From Methylophilaceae bacterium (GTDB lineage Bacteria; Pseudomonadota; Gammaproteobacteria; Burkholderiales; Methylophilaceae): a stretch of DNA of 64,000 bases. The stretch spans positions 1,612,001 to 1,676,000 of the forward strand of contig JABFRO010000001.1 of NCBI GenBank assembly GCA_013141125.1. Direction: 5' to 3'. The notes beneath the pieces were generated by a model. It did not search any database. It was given only the letters and a program-made list of their open reading frames with translations, and was not told where the DNA came from. The position numbers and the translations under genes are program-made. Positions 39,386 to 50,944 of this stretch are shown piece by piece. Positions within the stretch are counted from its first letter, which is position 1. Every line of letters begins with the position of its first letter.

Positions 39386-41221
39386 TCAACCGGCATCAAC
39401 TTCCCCCAAAAAACCGCCGCTTTGATGCGCCCAGAGTTGGGCATAGAGGCCACCGCTTTTAAGTAGCGCGGCGTGGTTGCCTTCTTCAATGATATGCCCT
39501 TGATCCAGCACAATCAGTCTATCCATGGCAGCAATAGTGGAAAGGCGATGGGCGATGGCGACCACAGTTTTGCCTTGCATCAACCGATAAAGGCTGCCCT
39601 GAATAGCGGCTTCAACTTCGGAATCCAGCGCGCTGGTGGCTTCGTCCAGCAGCAATATAGGCGCGTCTTTCAGCATCACCCGCGCAATGGCAATACGCTG
39701 ACGCTGGCCGCCGGAAAGCTTCACCCCGCGCTCGCCCACATGCGCATCGTAGCCGCTGCGGCCTTTGGGATCGCACAAGGTCTGCACAAACTCATGCGCC
39801 TCGGCACGTTTGGCCGCTGCAATCATGTCGGCCTCGGTGGCATCAGGGCGGCCATAGAGTATGTTTTCGCGCACCGAGCGGTGCAGCAGCGAAGTATCCT
39901 GCGTGACCATGCCGATTTTTTCACGCAGACTGTTTTGCGTTACCTCGGCAATATTCTGCCCGTCGATAAAAATGCCGCCTGCTTCAATGTCATAAAAGCG
40001 CAGCAGCAGATTGACGATGGTGGATTTTCCCGCACCGGAGCGTCCCACCAGCCCGACTTTTTCGCCCGGCTTGATATGCAGGGTCAAATGATTGAGTACG
40101 CGGCGGCTACCGCCATAAGCAAAATCCACCTGCTCAAAACGGATGTCGCCATGCGGCACTTGCAGCGCTTGCGCATCTGCCTTATTGGTCACTTGTTGCA
40201 AGGTGGACAAGGTATTCATGCCGTCCTGCACCGTGCCTACATTCTCAAATAACGAAGTCATTTCCCACATGATCCAGTGCGACATACCCTGCAAGCGCAA
40301 TACCATCGCCGTCACCGCCGCCACCGCGCCCACGCCAACTTCAGCGCGGCTCCACAACCATAGCGCCAAACCCGCGCTGAAAATAATCAGTAGCATAACC
40401 ATGGCGTGATTCAGAATCTCCACCGAACTGACCAGACGCATTTGCTTGTGCACCGCGCCTATAAATTCCTGCATGGCCGATTTGGCATAGTCGGCTTCAC
40501 GCCCGGCATGGGAAAACAGCTTCACCGTGGCAATATTGGTATAGGCATCGGTAATGCGTCCGGTCATGATGGAACGCGCATCCGCCTGATTTTTGGAAAC
40601 CTGCGCCAAGCGCGGAATGAAATAATAAAGCACGCCCAGATACAGCACCAGCCAACCGAGAAACGGCAACATCAGCCAGGGATCAAAGGTTTTGACTATA
40701 GCCAGCAGCGTTACAAAATAGATGACGACAAACACCAGAATATCGGTCAGGATAAACCACACATCACGCACCGCCAACGCCGTCTGCATCACCTTGGCGG
40801 CAATGCGCCCGGCAAACTCATCCTGATAAAACGCCATGCTTTGCGCTAACATCAAACGGTGGAAATTCCAGCGCAAGCGCATGGGGAAATTGGCCGCCAA
40901 CGTCTGATGCTTGATGATGGATTGCAAAGCCACCAGCACAATACTGCCGATCAAAACGCCAACCAACAGCAATAAATGCCCACGCTGCTGCGTCCATAAT
41001 TGCGCCGGCGGCAAATGGCTAAGCAGATTTACCACATTACCCAACAGGCCAAACAGCAAGGCCTCAAAAGCCCCAATGACCGCCGTGAGCAAAGTCATCG
41101 CCAGCATATAGCCGCGCAAGCCCTGCGTACAAGACCACACAAACGCCCAATAACTCTTCGACGGCGGCGCTATCGTAGCTTCAGGGAATGGATTTAGCAG
41201 CTTTTCAAACCAGCGGTACAT
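39386..41221 (-). CDS. ABC-type multidrug/lipid exporter, fused permease-ATPase
   Basis: 611-residue half-transporter. The N-terminal domain has six membrane helices (residues about 30-330; e.g. LLLVGVLIGSIVLVALQSII, LVFVVIYFVTLLAIV). The ATPase domain has Walker A GRSGAGKST, Q-loop, signature LSGGQRQRIAIAR, Walker B LLLDEATSALD and switch His in VAIAHRLST. It resembles the MsbA/MdlB group; a homodimer is likely. Single gene; the substrate cannot be told. Confidence 0.9.
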   Translation of the reverse strand: MYRWFEKLLNPFPEATIAPPSKSYWAFVWSCTQGLRGYMLAMTLLTAVIGAFEALLFGLLGNVVNLLSHLPPAQLWTQQRGHLLLLVGVLIGSIVLVALQSIIKHQTLAANFPMRLRWNFHRLMLAQSMAFYQDEFAGRIAAKVMQTALAVRDVWFILTDILVFVVIYFVTLLAIVKTFDPWLMLPFLGWLVLYLGVLYYFIPRLAQVSKNQADARSIMTGRITDAYTNIATVKLFSHAGREADYAKSAMQEFIGAVHKQMRLVSSVEILNHAMVMLLIIFSAGLALWLWSRAEVGVGAVAAVTAMVLRLQGMSHWIMWEMTSLFENVGTVQDGMNTLSTLQQVTNKADAQALQVPHGDIRFEQVDFAYGGSRRVLNHLTLHIKPGEKVGLVGRSGAGKSTIVNLLLRFYDIEAGGIFIDGQNIAEVTQNSLREKIGMVTQDTSLLHRSVRENILYGRPDATEADMIAAAKRAEAHEFVQTLCDPKGRSGYDAHVGERGVKLSGGQRQRIAIARVMLKDAPILLLDEATSALDSEVEAAIQGSLYRLMQGKTVVAIAHRLSTIAAMDRLIVLDQGHIIEEGNHAALLKSGGLYAQLWAHQSGGFLGEVDAG

Positions 41222-41640
41222 GCGGCAATCCAGATTGAATAAAAGAGGGGGGTTAGTGCGCCTAATCTATAGCGGCAGAGTCGCACTAGGTCAACGACGA
41301 CTCATCGGTCTGGCACGCCAGACTTACTGCCTTATTCACTGCACTAACGGGGGGGTATTCTAACATTCATCCCAGCTCAAATCGGTGGCATAAATTGGTA
41401 GTCAGCAGGTGTAATGGCTCGCGTTTCAAACAGCTCGTACTCACATTTGACGCAGCTTGCACACAAAATAACTGCAAATAACGGAAAGGTTGATTTTGTC
41501 TCAATTCAGTAGCGCAAAACAACTCGACTCCATAGCGGTTTGCGCCGTTACTCATGTTGTCGGAATCTTACGGCTCCCTACCTTGTCTTGATGTTTAAAT
41601 TGATGCATTATGGCATCATATTTCATGTAAAGGCTGCCCT
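41222..41640. other. Intergenic gap upstream of vapB
   Basis: About 420 bp with a G7 run near 41348 and no supported gene. It should contain promoters for the ABC exporter (minus) and vapBC (plus). Confidence 0.45.
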
Positions 41641-41847
41641 ATGCGTACTACAGTCACCATCGACGATGCTCTCTACGAAAAGGCTCTGGAAATGGCCGAC
41701 CCCAACATGGACAAGTCGGACATTTTTAGAGAAGCCATCAAGACCTTCGTGCGAATACAAGCCGCCAAGCGCCTTGCCGCGCTAGGTGGCACGATGCCTG
41801 AGATTCAGGATGTACCGCGTCGCCGCGAGGAGCCTGCCGCGCAATGA
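41641..41847 (+). CDS. vapB: VapB-type antitoxin (ribbon-helix-helix, DUF2191-like)
   Basis: 68 residues starting [20 protein letters not shown], the beta strand of a ribbon-helix-helix DNA-binding fold, then [21 protein letters not shown]. The tail binds and neutralises the toxin. Its stop overlaps the vapC start as ATGA, standard coupling for such modules. The pair is expected to repress its own promoter. Confidence 0.93.
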   Translation: MRTTVTIDDALYEKALEMADPNMDKSDIFREAIKTFVRIQAAKRLAALGGTMPEIQDVPRRREEPAAQ

Positions 41848-42224
41848 GTGTGCTTATCGACACCTCGGTGTGGATAGACCACTTTCGTAACGGCAATGAT
41901 GTGTTAGTTAACCTGATTGAGCTAGACCTGGCGCTAACTCACCCGATGGTCATCATCGAAATTGCGTGCGGGACACCTCCCGCGCCGCGCATCCAGACGC
42001 TGAACAGTATAGGCTTGTTGCTACCCTGCAATCAGGCGAGCTTGAGCGAAGTATTGCACTTCATCGAGCGCGAGAAGCTGTACGGATTTGGCTGCGGATT
42101 GGTGGACATATCGCTACTGGCATCCACTCTCATCACACCAGGCGCTGCGTTGTGGACACTAGACAAACGTCTTGCAGAATTGGCTGGGCGCTTCGGCGTA
42201 GCGCATCGGCCGCCACTACATTAG
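41844..42224 (+). CDS. vapC: VapC-type PIN-domain ribonuclease toxin
   Basis: 126 residues. The PIN fold is recognisable: [13 protein letters not shown] with the first acidic residue, MVIIEIACG with the second, and [10 protein letters not shown] then [11 protein letters not shown] with the last. Cleaves RNA when free of VapB. First of two unrelated vapBC modules in the window; the other (60786-61444) uses an AbrB-type antitoxin. Confidence 0.93.
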   Translation: MSVLIDTSVWIDHFRNGNDVLVNLIELDLALTHPMVIIEIACGTPPAPRIQTLNSIGLLLPCNQASLSEVLHFIEREKLYGFGCGLVDISLLASTLITPGAALWTLDKRLAELAGRFGVAHRPPLH

Positions 42225-42467
42225 TCGGTGTAACGTCACCCGCTGACAATTGCCATATATAACTAAACGGCTGCTTGGCCTGATAGTTGCCATGGAATGA
42301 ATATCCGCAAATAACCGACAATTAAAATTGAGAAGCAAAATTTGTATGACGACTTGATGCTGTTGGCGGACGGTCAGGGATGGAGATTTATCGGAAGCAA
42401 CCGAACTTTGAAAGCTGCTATTGCAGCAACGTAGAGATCCGCTGGAGCGTTGTGTTGGGCGTTAATG

Positions 42468-43658
42468 TTAATCTCTCCAAGTATCACCAGGCATGATTCG
42501 CTTCATAAACTCATCGAACATAGGGACTGTAAATGCAGTATCGCCGTGCGTAGGGCTCCAAATCATCCCCTTGTTGATGAGACTGCTACGAATAGGACCA
42601 AACGATTGTACACGCCTTCCTAATTGTTCGGCGATGTCGCCTGATCTGTGAGGCCCTGCACCCAATTCAGCCATGGCTCGCATATATTTCTTTTCTGATG
42701 GAGTGAGTCGGTCGAAACGCATGCGGAAAAAGCTCTCATCCAGAGATGCGATAGCTTCAGAGGATGCTTTTTCAACATCATCCAGGGTAATTGGACTTTG
42801 CGTTGCAACATCCCATGCATGCTTTCCCCATTCCTGAAGGAAGTATGGATAGCATTTTGTTTTATCGAGGATGAGGTCAATAGCCGTGTTAAGTATTTGC
42901 ACGCCTTCATGTGTTGCCGGGTTGACGATGGCAGCCTTCGCATCATCCTTACTCAAAGGCCCAATTTCGGTAAAGTCAAACAACCGCTCTGCATAAGACT
43001 TTGCATCCCCCATTCTGCCGATAAGTTGTGGCAGCCCTGCGCCAACAACAGTGACAGGTAGTTGTGATTGCGCACACCGATGCAAGGCTGAGATGAGGGC
43101 AGCCAACTGAGGCTCGGAAATATACTGAAGTTCATCAATAAATATCACAAGAACCGTCTTGGCTTTTTGTGCGGCGATTCCGACCTGCTCAAACAAAGCG
43201 GTCAAATCTCCTTCAAGCTCACCATTGTCGGCAAGCCCCGGCTCGACATCGTAATCCAAACCTACTTCAATATCATTGAACTTGACCTTGAGCTTGCTTG
43301 CGAAGCCGGCGAGTGCACGTAAGGCGCGAATAGCCTGCTCCTTGGCCGCATCTAAGCGACTCAGGCGCAATAACGCAAGTCTTATTTGAGGGGCAAGAAT
43401 TGCTGGAAGTGATTTATCTTCTGGAGCCTCAATCCGAATGGTATGTGCACCAGTATTCTCGGCATCATTTCGCATCTGATCGAGCAGGACGGTTTTACCA
43501 ACTCCACGCAATCCAATTAGCATAATGCTTTTAGCTGGTCGGCTTAGTTTAAGTCGCTCAATACATATTGCAACAGACCGACAAATGGCATCTCGGCCAG
43601 CCAGTTCTGGGGGGCGTGTGCCTGCTCCGGGGGAATAGGGGTTTGTAATTGGATCCAT
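42468..43658 (-). CDS. AAA ATPase, ORC1/Cdc6-like stand-alone
   Basis: About 396 residues. Walker A GLRGVGKTVLLDQM lies near residues 47-60, Walker B-like VLVIFIDELQYI near 170, and a C-terminal winged-helix-like part (RMRFDRLTPSEKKYMRAMAE, then QSFGPIRSSLINKGMIWSP). The layout matches small orphan ATPases found on many bacterial genomic islands; function unknown. No partner gene is adjacent. Start placed at MDPITNPYSPGAG; an ATG 33 bp upstream is possible. Sits beside vapBC in a stretch of mobile-looking accessory genes between the ABC exporter and bioA. Confidence 0.8.
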   Translation of the reverse strand: MDPITNPYSPGAGTRPPELAGRDAICRSVAICIERLKLSRPAKSIMLIGLRGVGKTVLLDQMRNDAENTGAHTIRIEAPEDKSLPAILAPQIRLALLRLSRLDAAKEQAIRALRALAGFASKLKVKFNDIEVGLDYDVEPGLADNGELEGDLTALFEQVGIAAQKAKTVLVIFIDELQYISEPQLAALISALHRCAQSQLPVTVVGAGLPQLIGRMGDAKSYAERLFDFTEIGPLSKDDAKAAIVNPATHEGVQILNTAIDLILDKTKCYPYFLQEWGKHAWDVATQSPITLDDVEKASSEAIASLDESFFRMRFDRLTPSEKKYMRAMAELGAGPHRSGDIAEQLGRRVQSFGPIRSSLINKGMIWSPTHGDTAFTVPMFDEFMKRIMPGDTWRD

Positions 43659-44035
43659 GCAATGTATACCTAAATTATTATGTTTATGCAATTACAATAA
43701 ACTTTATAAATTAAGTATATATCAGCACAAAGAAAAATCAAAATATAAATTGGTGACAGCAAGGTTTAAAGTTGTACGCTTGGGTCTACGAAAATTTGCA
43801 AAGTCAAAAAGTAGGATGGACTGGCTATAACGTCTGCATCGCTGTTCTTGGATCAAAGAATTTAACGACGGACGGCAATGTCTGCATAGCTGCTGTTGAA
43901 GCTGGAATTGCATTTACAAATAATGTGCGAAAAACCACATCAAACGTAAGCCGTTACAGGTAGGTGCATTTCATGCATCACACACATCAAATGGTGCTTA
44001 AAACGTATTCTGCTATTTAAGCGCATCCGCATAAT
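43659..44035. other. Intergenic gap between AAA ATPase and bioA
   Basis: About 375 bp, AT-rich on the left. A short plus-strand frame (43772-43963) has a TTG start and no recognisable product; I do not call it. It may be the remnant of a lost accessory gene. Confidence 0.4.
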
Positions 44036-45367
44036 TCAATCCAGCAAGGGGGCTATTGACACCCCACATTCATCGAGCAACGCCAATACACCTGCTGCAA
44101 GTTCAGCCATTTCTTCCGCTTTGATCACATAAGGTGGCATTAAATATACGGTATTGCCGATTGGTCTGAGCAGCAGACCGTGCGCGAGTGCGGCTTTGTA
44201 AAAGTCCTGGGCGAAATGGGGATTGCCGTTGGCTACTTCAAATGCCCACACCATGCCGAGATGACGGAAATTGCGTACCGAGGCATGTGCAATGACGGGG
44301 GCGAGCAGTGCATTCATGCGGGCGGCTTGGCTGCGATTACTGGCGATGACATCGTCATCGACAAAAATTTCCAGCGTGGCCAAGGCGGCGCTACACGCCA
44401 GCGCATTGCCGGTGTAGCTGTGCGAATGCAAAAAGCCGCGTGCAATGTCATTGTGGTAAAAAGCCTGATAGATTTCATCCGTGGTCAGCACCACAGAAAG
44501 CGGCAGATAGCCGCCGGTAATGCCTTTGGATAAGCACATGAAATCCGGCGTGATGCCCGCCTGCTCACAGGCAAACAAGGTGCCGGTGCGGCCGAAGCCA
44601 ACCGCGATTTCATCGGCAATTAAATGAATTTGATATTGCTTACAAATCTCGCGTGCACGCTGCAAATAAATCGGGTGATACATGCCCATGCCGGCGGCAC
44701 ATTGAATCAGCGGTTCAACGATAAATGCGGCCAGTTGCGGATGATGGGCGGCGACATAGGTTTCCAGTGCATCGGCACAGCGCAGTGCAAACGCTTCGGC
44801 AGATTCACCTGCTTCGGCAAGGCGGCTGTCGGGCGACGGCATTTGCGCACTCTGGCGCAACAGCGGTGCGTAAATGTCTTTGAAGATGGCGACATCAGTG
44901 ACTGACAGCGCGCCCAGGGTTTCACCGTGGTAACTGTTTTGCAGGCTGATGAATTGTGTTTTCTGGTTTAAGTTGGAATTGCGCCAATAATGAAAACTCA
45001 TCTTGAGCGCAATCTCGGTGGCGGAAGCGCCATCCGAGGCATAAAAACAGTGGCCGAGGCCGGTCAATTCAGCCAATCGCTCAGAAAGTTGCACTACCGG
45101 CTCATGCGTAAATCCGGCCAGAATTACATGTTCCAGCTGATCCAGCTGCTGTTTGATGGCATTTTTAATGCGCGGATTATTATGTCCAAACAGGTTCACC
45201 CACCAAGAGCTCACCGCATCCAGATAAGGCTTGCCATCAAAATCATACAGCCAAACCCCTTCACCGCGCGCAATCGGCACCAGCGGCAAATGTTCATGGC
45301 TTTTCATTTGCGTGCACGGATGCCACACCGCCTGCAAACTGCGCTTCAGCAAATCATCATTGCGCAT
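44036..45367 (-). CDS. bioA: Adenosylmethionine-8-amino-7-oxononanoate aminotransferase
   Basis: 443-residue class III PLP aminotransferase in biotin synthesis; transfers the amino group of SAM to KAPA to give DAPA. Diagnostic parts are SLQAVWHPCTQMKSHEHLPL, SSWWVNLFGHNNPRI, LIADEIAVGFGRTGTLFACE and the PLP lysine in CLSKGITGGYLPL. No other bio genes are adjacent. It lies 6 bp after the upstream hypothetical gene, so the two may be co-transcribed. Confidence 0.96.
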   Translation of the reverse strand: MRNDDLLKRSLQAVWHPCTQMKSHEHLPLVPIARGEGVWLYDFDGKPYLDAVSSWWVNLFGHNNPRIKNAIKQQLDQLEHVILAGFTHEPVVQLSERLAELTGLGHCFYASDGASATEIALKMSFHYWRNSNLNQKTQFISLQNSYHGETLGALSVTDVAIFKDIYAPLLRQSAQMPSPDSRLAEAGESAEAFALRCADALETYVAAHHPQLAAFIVEPLIQCAAGMGMYHPIYLQRAREICKQYQIHLIADEIAVGFGRTGTLFACEQAGITPDFMCLSKGITGGYLPLSVVLTTDEIYQAFYHNDIARGFLHSHSYTGNALACSAALATLEIFVDDDVIASNRSQAARMNALLAPVIAHASVRNFRHLGMVWAFEVANGNPHFAQDFYKAALAHGLLLRPIGNTVYLMPPYVIKAEEMAELAAGVLALLDECGVSIAPLLD

Positions 45368-45373
45368 AATTAA

Positions 45374-45916
45374 TTAATGCAAGACGGGACTAATCGGCAC
45401 CCCGCCCAAGAACGATTGCGCATCGGAGAAGTTCAAATCCCATGCCGCTTCTGCCGTCACTTGCTGCAACATTTGGGTAATGGCTTGGGTTAAATCCTGA
45501 TTGAGCGCGACTTTGACCACTTTGCCATTTTGACAATTCATGTCCAGAATCGAAACGCCATTTTCAGATTTTGCAATACTGCAATCGTAAGCTACAAACA
45601 TCTCCATATTGAAGAGTGGCGTACGTGGCATCAGTGTTTCCAATAAATCCAGGTTTTTTGTCACAGCATCCAGCGTTTCACCCTGCAACAATTCAGCAGG
45701 TTTGTCGGGCTGAACAGCCGGTTTGCTTGAATCTTCAGGATAATGGCCGTGTAATATTTGCCACATGGTTTTGACGGCTTTACGCGTAAGCCATACCACC
45801 AATTTATCTTTTTCAGTCATGGTGATTTCAAACATCAATCGGTCTTCGGTCGGGCTATAGCCCAATTTAATTTGTCGCACCACCACTTCTTTTAAGTTCT
45901 CTTGCTCTTCACTCAT
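45374..45916 (-). CDS. Conserved hypothetical protein upstream of bioA
   Basis: About 180 residues, soluble, no signal peptide or membrane helix. A beta-rich pattern (VVVRQIKLGYSPTEDRLMFE, KLVVWLTRKAVKTMWQIL) is followed by an acidic linker and a C-terminal part (LFNMEMFVAYDCSIAKSENG). I do not recognise the family. Start at MSEEQENLKE, 7 nt from GAGGAG. Confidence 0.75.
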   Translation of the reverse strand: MSEEQENLKEVVVRQIKLGYSPTEDRLMFEITMTEKDKLVVWLTRKAVKTMWQILHGHYPEDSSKPAVQPDKPAELLQGETLDAVTKNLDLLETLMPRTPLFNMEMFVAYDCSIAKSENGVSILDMNCQNGKVVKVALNQDLTQAITQMLQQVTAEAAWDLNFSDAQSFLGGVPISPVLH

Positions 45917-46057
45917 TTCCGGTCTCCTCAAAATCTCACTTTATGACTTAGCGTCATATTTTAAGTTGCATTTTCTTCAAGCTGGACATTTTCTTGTAAC
46001 AAGCACGATAAATTTTCACGGCTAACATATTAATTTCAAGGTTTCATGACTCGTGCC

Positions 46058-46086
46058 CTTGAAAAATATATAACTTGCCCTTATTA
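46058..46086 (+). promoter_or_regulatory. Sigma-32-like heat-shock promoter of groESL
   Basis: CTTGAAA at 46058-46064, then 13 nt, then CCCTTATTA, close to the sigma-32 consensus CTTGAAA-N11-16-CCCCATNT. It lies directly against the CIRCE operator. Confidence 0.6.
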
Positions 46087-46113
46087 TTAGCAGTCTACAG
46101 GTGCGAGTGCTAA
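46087..46113 (+). promoter_or_regulatory. CIRCE operator (HrcA binding site)
   Basis: TTAGCAGTC-N9-GAGTGCTAA matches CIRCE (TTAGCACTC-N9-GAGTGCTAA) with one mismatch. HrcA binding here would repress groESL until heat shock. The groES start is about 90 bp downstream. Confidence 0.85.
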
Positions 46114-46202
46114 TCGTACCTGAATTTCGTCAAAACCAGCTTGGTTTTAATCACCAGGCATTTTGATAACCAAACAATGAATTATCACAAGGAGAGCAAC
46201 TC

Positions 46203-46493
46203 ATGGGTATCCGTCCATTGCATGATCGCATCATCGTTAAGCGTCAGGAAGAAGAACGTAAGACCGCATCCGGCATTTTCATCCCTGAAACAGCGGCTGA
46301 AAAACCTGACCAAGGCGTTGTTATTGCTATTGGTACTGGTCGCGTGCTGGACAACGGCACTGTACGTCCGCTGGAAGTTAAAGTCGGCGACAAGGTTCTG
46401 TTCGGTAAATACGCGGGTCAATCTCTGAAAGTCGCAGGCGACGAAGTTTTGGTCATGCGTGAAGAAGATGTTGTGGGCATTATTGAAGACTAA
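46203..46493 (+). CDS. groES: Co-chaperonin GroES
   Basis: 96 residues; lid of the GroEL folding chamber. Starts [18 protein letters not shown], contains the mobile loop around [16 protein letters not shown] and ends [15 protein letters not shown] ribosome site. First gene of the groESL operon, 95 bp before groEL. Confidence 0.98.
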   Translation: MGIRPLHDRIIVKRQEEERKTASGIFIPETAAEKPDQGVVIAIGTGRVLDNGTVRPLEVKVGDKVLFGKYAGQSLKVAGDEVLVMREEDVVGIIED

Positions 46494-46588
46494 TTGTTTT
46501 AACTTTACGGATATTTGATTCAATAAAGTATTCGAGTTAAATAAACAGCTTCCATAATCTAAGTAAATTAAGTAATCAGGAGAAATAA

Positions 46589-48244
<1,656 letters not shown>

Positions 48245-48275
48245 TTACAGGCTCAAACCTGTAAGCTGTTGTGAA

Positions 48276-48305
48276 AAAAGCCCCGTGAATAGCGGGGCTT
48301 TTTTA
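48276..48305 (+). terminator. Intrinsic terminator of groESL
   Basis: AAAGCCCCG-TGAATA-GCGGGGCTTTTTT: GC-rich stem and a T-run about 30 bp after the groEL stop. Confidence 0.92.
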
Positions 48306-48373
48306 TATGATTCATTCAAGTTAACAAATATGGATTAAGTGGATGGTGCTATTCTGGTGGCTCCCCATGTGCG

Positions 48374-48574
48374 CTATCCTCTAACTAAGATTTTTGCTCG
48401 CTTGAGATCTTCTTTAAAGTTGTTTGATTCTGTTATATCTCGAGGATTTATCATCACAGTACCTCGCCCCACTACCTTAAGGGATGGATAGCTTTTCTTA
48501 ATCGAATTGATCTTGTCTACCAACTCTCTTTCTTCCAAGCTTGGCTCGAAAAATCTTGAAAGCAATTTCTTCAT
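48374..48574 (-). CDS. Small hypothetical protein
   Basis: 66 residues, basic at the N-terminus (MKKLLSRFFEPSLEERELVD), no signal or membrane helix. The stretch VVGRGTVMINPRDIT is unfamiliar. A very good AGGAGGGG ribosome site lies 4-5 nt upstream and the flanks are clear on both sides, which is why I call it. Composition is more AT-rich than its neighbours, so it may be acquired. Confidence 0.6.
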   Translation of the reverse strand: MKKLLSRFFEPSLEERELVDKINSIKKSYPSLKVVGRGTVMINPRDITESNNFKEDLKRAKILVRG

Positions 48575-48693
48575 AACCCCTCCTACTGCGAGTTCTCATT
48601 ATTACAAATAATGAAAACTAATCAAGCGCCAAGAAACAATGCTGGCGTTGTTACTAAGCTTATGCGTGTGATAATCCCATGAACATGACGACT

Positions 48694-50019
48694 TTAGCCC
48701 TGACGCGCCATGATTGCTTCAATCTCTTCCACCGTTTTGGGTGCCGCAGCGGTGATGATTTCGCAACCATTGGCTGTTACCACGGCATCATCTTCTATAC
48801 GTATGCCGATATTCCAGAAATGTTCAGGCACATTTTCTGCCGGGCGTACATAACAGCCAGGTTCCACCGTTAGCACCATGCCGGGTTCCAGTATGCGCCA
48901 TGCGCCGCTTTGTTCATGCGCAGGGTCATATTTATAGGCTCCGGCATCATGCACATCCAGCCCCAGCCAGTGGCCGGTGCGGTGCATGTAAAAGCGTTTG
49001 TAATCGCCGGATTCCAGCACGGATTCGGGCGTACCCTGACACAGACCCAAATCAATAAAGCCGCGAATCAGCACTTCAACGGCTGCATCATGCGGCTCAT
49101 TCCAGCGCTTGCCGGGGCGCACTTGTTCAATGGCGGCGGCTTGAGCCGCCAGCACCAGCGTGTATAAATCCTTTTGTGCGGGGCTGAATTTGCCATTCAC
49201 CGGAAACGTGCGCGTAATATCCGAGGCATAGCCTTCCAGTTCGCAACCTGCATCTATCAGCAGTAAATCGCCGCCTTTCAATGCGCTGTTGTTTGCGCCG
49301 TAATGCAGGGTGCAGGCATTGGCGCCACCCGCCACAATAGAGCTATACGCCGGTGAACGTGAGCCATGGCGATAAAATTCATGCAGAAATGCCGCTTCCA
49401 CTTCATATTCCATCATGCCGGGACGCGTAATTTTCAGCGCATTTTCATGCGCGGCAGCAGAAATGGCGGCGGCTTTGCGCATCACATCCAACTCAGCTGC
49501 TGATTTGTACAGCCGCATTTCATCCAGCAATACCCGTACATCGACGATTTCATTCGGCGCACTCACGCCGCTGCGCGCTTGTGCGCGCAATTGATTCAAC
49601 CAGCCGGTGACACGGGCATCCCAGGTGGCATCGGCTCCCAGTGTGAAATACAATTTTGGTTGATTGGCGAGCAGCTTGAGCACGATTTCATCCAGCTCTG
49701 CAAACGAATAGGTCTCATCAAAGCCAAATTCGCTTTGTGCCGCAACCGGGCCATAGCGGAAACCATCCCAGATTTCACGCTCCAAATCCTTGTCACGGCA
49801 AAACAACACGCTTTTGGGCTCGGCACCGGCAATCAGCAATAAAAAGGATTCCGGTTCCTGAAAACCACTCAGATAGTAAAAGTAACTATCAAAACGGTAA
49901 GGATAATGGCTATCACGGTTGCGAACGGCCTCGGGCGAGGTGGGAATCAGCGCTGCGCCAACGCCCATGCTTTGCATGAGCTTTAGGCGGCGGGTAAGAA
50001 ATTCATCAGTTTTTATCAT
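48694..50019 (-). CDS. pepP: Xaa-Pro aminopeptidase P
   Basis: 441-residue metallopeptidase that removes N-terminal residues ahead of proline. The N-terminal creatinase-like domain includes HYPYRFDSYFYYLSGFQEPE. The catalytic pita-bread domain keeps the dinuclear-metal ligands in LLIDAGCELEGYASDITRTF (two Asp), MHRTGHWLGLDVHD (His), TVEPGCY and IRIEDD (two Glu). Single gene. Confidence 0.95.
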   Translation of the reverse strand: MIKTDEFLTRRLKLMQSMGVGAALIPTSPEAVRNRDSHYPYRFDSYFYYLSGFQEPESFLLLIAGAEPKSVLFCRDKDLEREIWDGFRYGPVAAQSEFGFDETYSFAELDEIVLKLLANQPKLYFTLGADATWDARVTGWLNQLRAQARSGVSAPNEIVDVRVLLDEMRLYKSAAELDVMRKAAAISAAAHENALKITRPGMMEYEVEAAFLHEFYRHGSRSPAYSSIVAGGANACTLHYGANNSALKGGDLLLIDAGCELEGYASDITRTFPVNGKFSPAQKDLYTLVLAAQAAAIEQVRPGKRWNEPHDAAVEVLIRGFIDLGLCQGTPESVLESGDYKRFYMHRTGHWLGLDVHDAGAYKYDPAHEQSGAWRILEPGMVLTVEPGCYVRPAENVPEHFWNIGIRIEDDAVVTANGCEIITAAAPKTVEEIEAIMARQG

Positions 50020-50336
50020 GCGATATTATCCGGCGAAGCAGGTTTTTAGTCCACAGGCTTGCAGTTAGCGCGGTAGATGCCAAATAAGCTCTGTGAGCCA
50101 AACACGACCATTGCAGAATGCAGAAAAACGTGTTTTTAATTTTACTTCATCAGCCTGCGACAATTCGTCACATTCCAGCATCCTATATTTGTAACTACAA
50201 TGTTGGACTATAAAATAGGCCTTGGAGAGTAATTGAGATCAAAGCACAAGCTTTCTGATTGATTTTATTAGGCTTAATTGAAAGCATTAAGTCGCCCAGC
50301 AAGGCAAATCCCCTAAACCTCACTAGGATTATTTCC
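50020..50336. other. Intergenic region between pepP and the iron-uptake cluster
   Basis: About 315 bp, presumably holding the promoters of pepP (minus) and the PepSY/receptor cluster (plus). I looked for a Fur box and found none I could defend. Confidence 0.4.
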
Positions 50337-50925
50337 ATGACGCGTCACCTTTGGGTGCTTATACACCGCTATGTTGGCCTTGCCATGACGGTTTTCTTGA
50401 TCATAGTGGGGCTCACTGGCAGCTTGAGTGGCTTTGTTTCCTGAGGTAAAAGCAGATCATCATAAAGAACCAAAAGAGCTAAAATCAAAAAGAAATGAGT
50501 CAGCAGAACCCATTACGCCAGACCAAGCTGTGGCTATCGCCGACAAGGTTTTTCCTCATGCTCAATTACGCTGGATTGCTAATCCTGAAGGCGAAGACGG
50601 CATATATGCGATTGAAAAAAGACAAACCGGAGAAGCCAATTACCGACGGCCACGCAGCAAAGTCTGGATAGATCAATACTCAGGGGAAGTACTACAAATA
50701 GAAAACCCCAATAAATTTACCGCAGGCGAAACCTTTTTAAACCTGATGTGGCCACTGCATAGCGGCGAAGCATTGGGGTTGCCAATGCGTATTCTGTGGT
50801 GTATTTTTGGCTTTGCACCACTGGTACTTTATGTGACAGGGATATTACGCTGGTTACAAAAACGGCGTGCAGTACACTTTTCAGCACAGCGAAATGAGCG
50901 GCTGGCAGTAAATGCAAGTAATTAA
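50337..50925 (+). pseudogene. PepSY-associated membrane protein, shortened and frameshifted
   Basis: The first frame encodes the usual N-terminal helix (MTRHLWVLIHRYVGLAMTVF, IVGLTGSL) then stops at 50444. The second frame picks up at VALFPEVKADHHKE and runs to the usual C-terminus (MWPLHSGEALGLPMRILWC, VTGILRWLQKRR). Family members are about 370-400 residues with two PepSY units and more helices. Even after frame repair this one is about 195, so it has lost a central block as well. PepSY proteins commonly accompany siderophore receptors and are thought to help periplasmic iron release; here the gene is probably dead. Confidence 0.8.
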
Positions 50926-50944
50926 ATTTTAAAGGAGCGACATC

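Noticed and set aside
42440-42467. GTTGTGTTGGGCGTTAAT resembling an integron attC end
   Set aside because: No matching partner core or cassette structure could be found; probably chance.
43772-43963. 63-codon plus-strand frame between the AAA ATPase and bioA
   Set aside because: TTG start, no ribosome site and no recognisable product.
50020-50336. Fur box upstream of the siderophore receptor cluster
   Set aside because: No 19-bp sequence close to the Fur consensus was found by eye.
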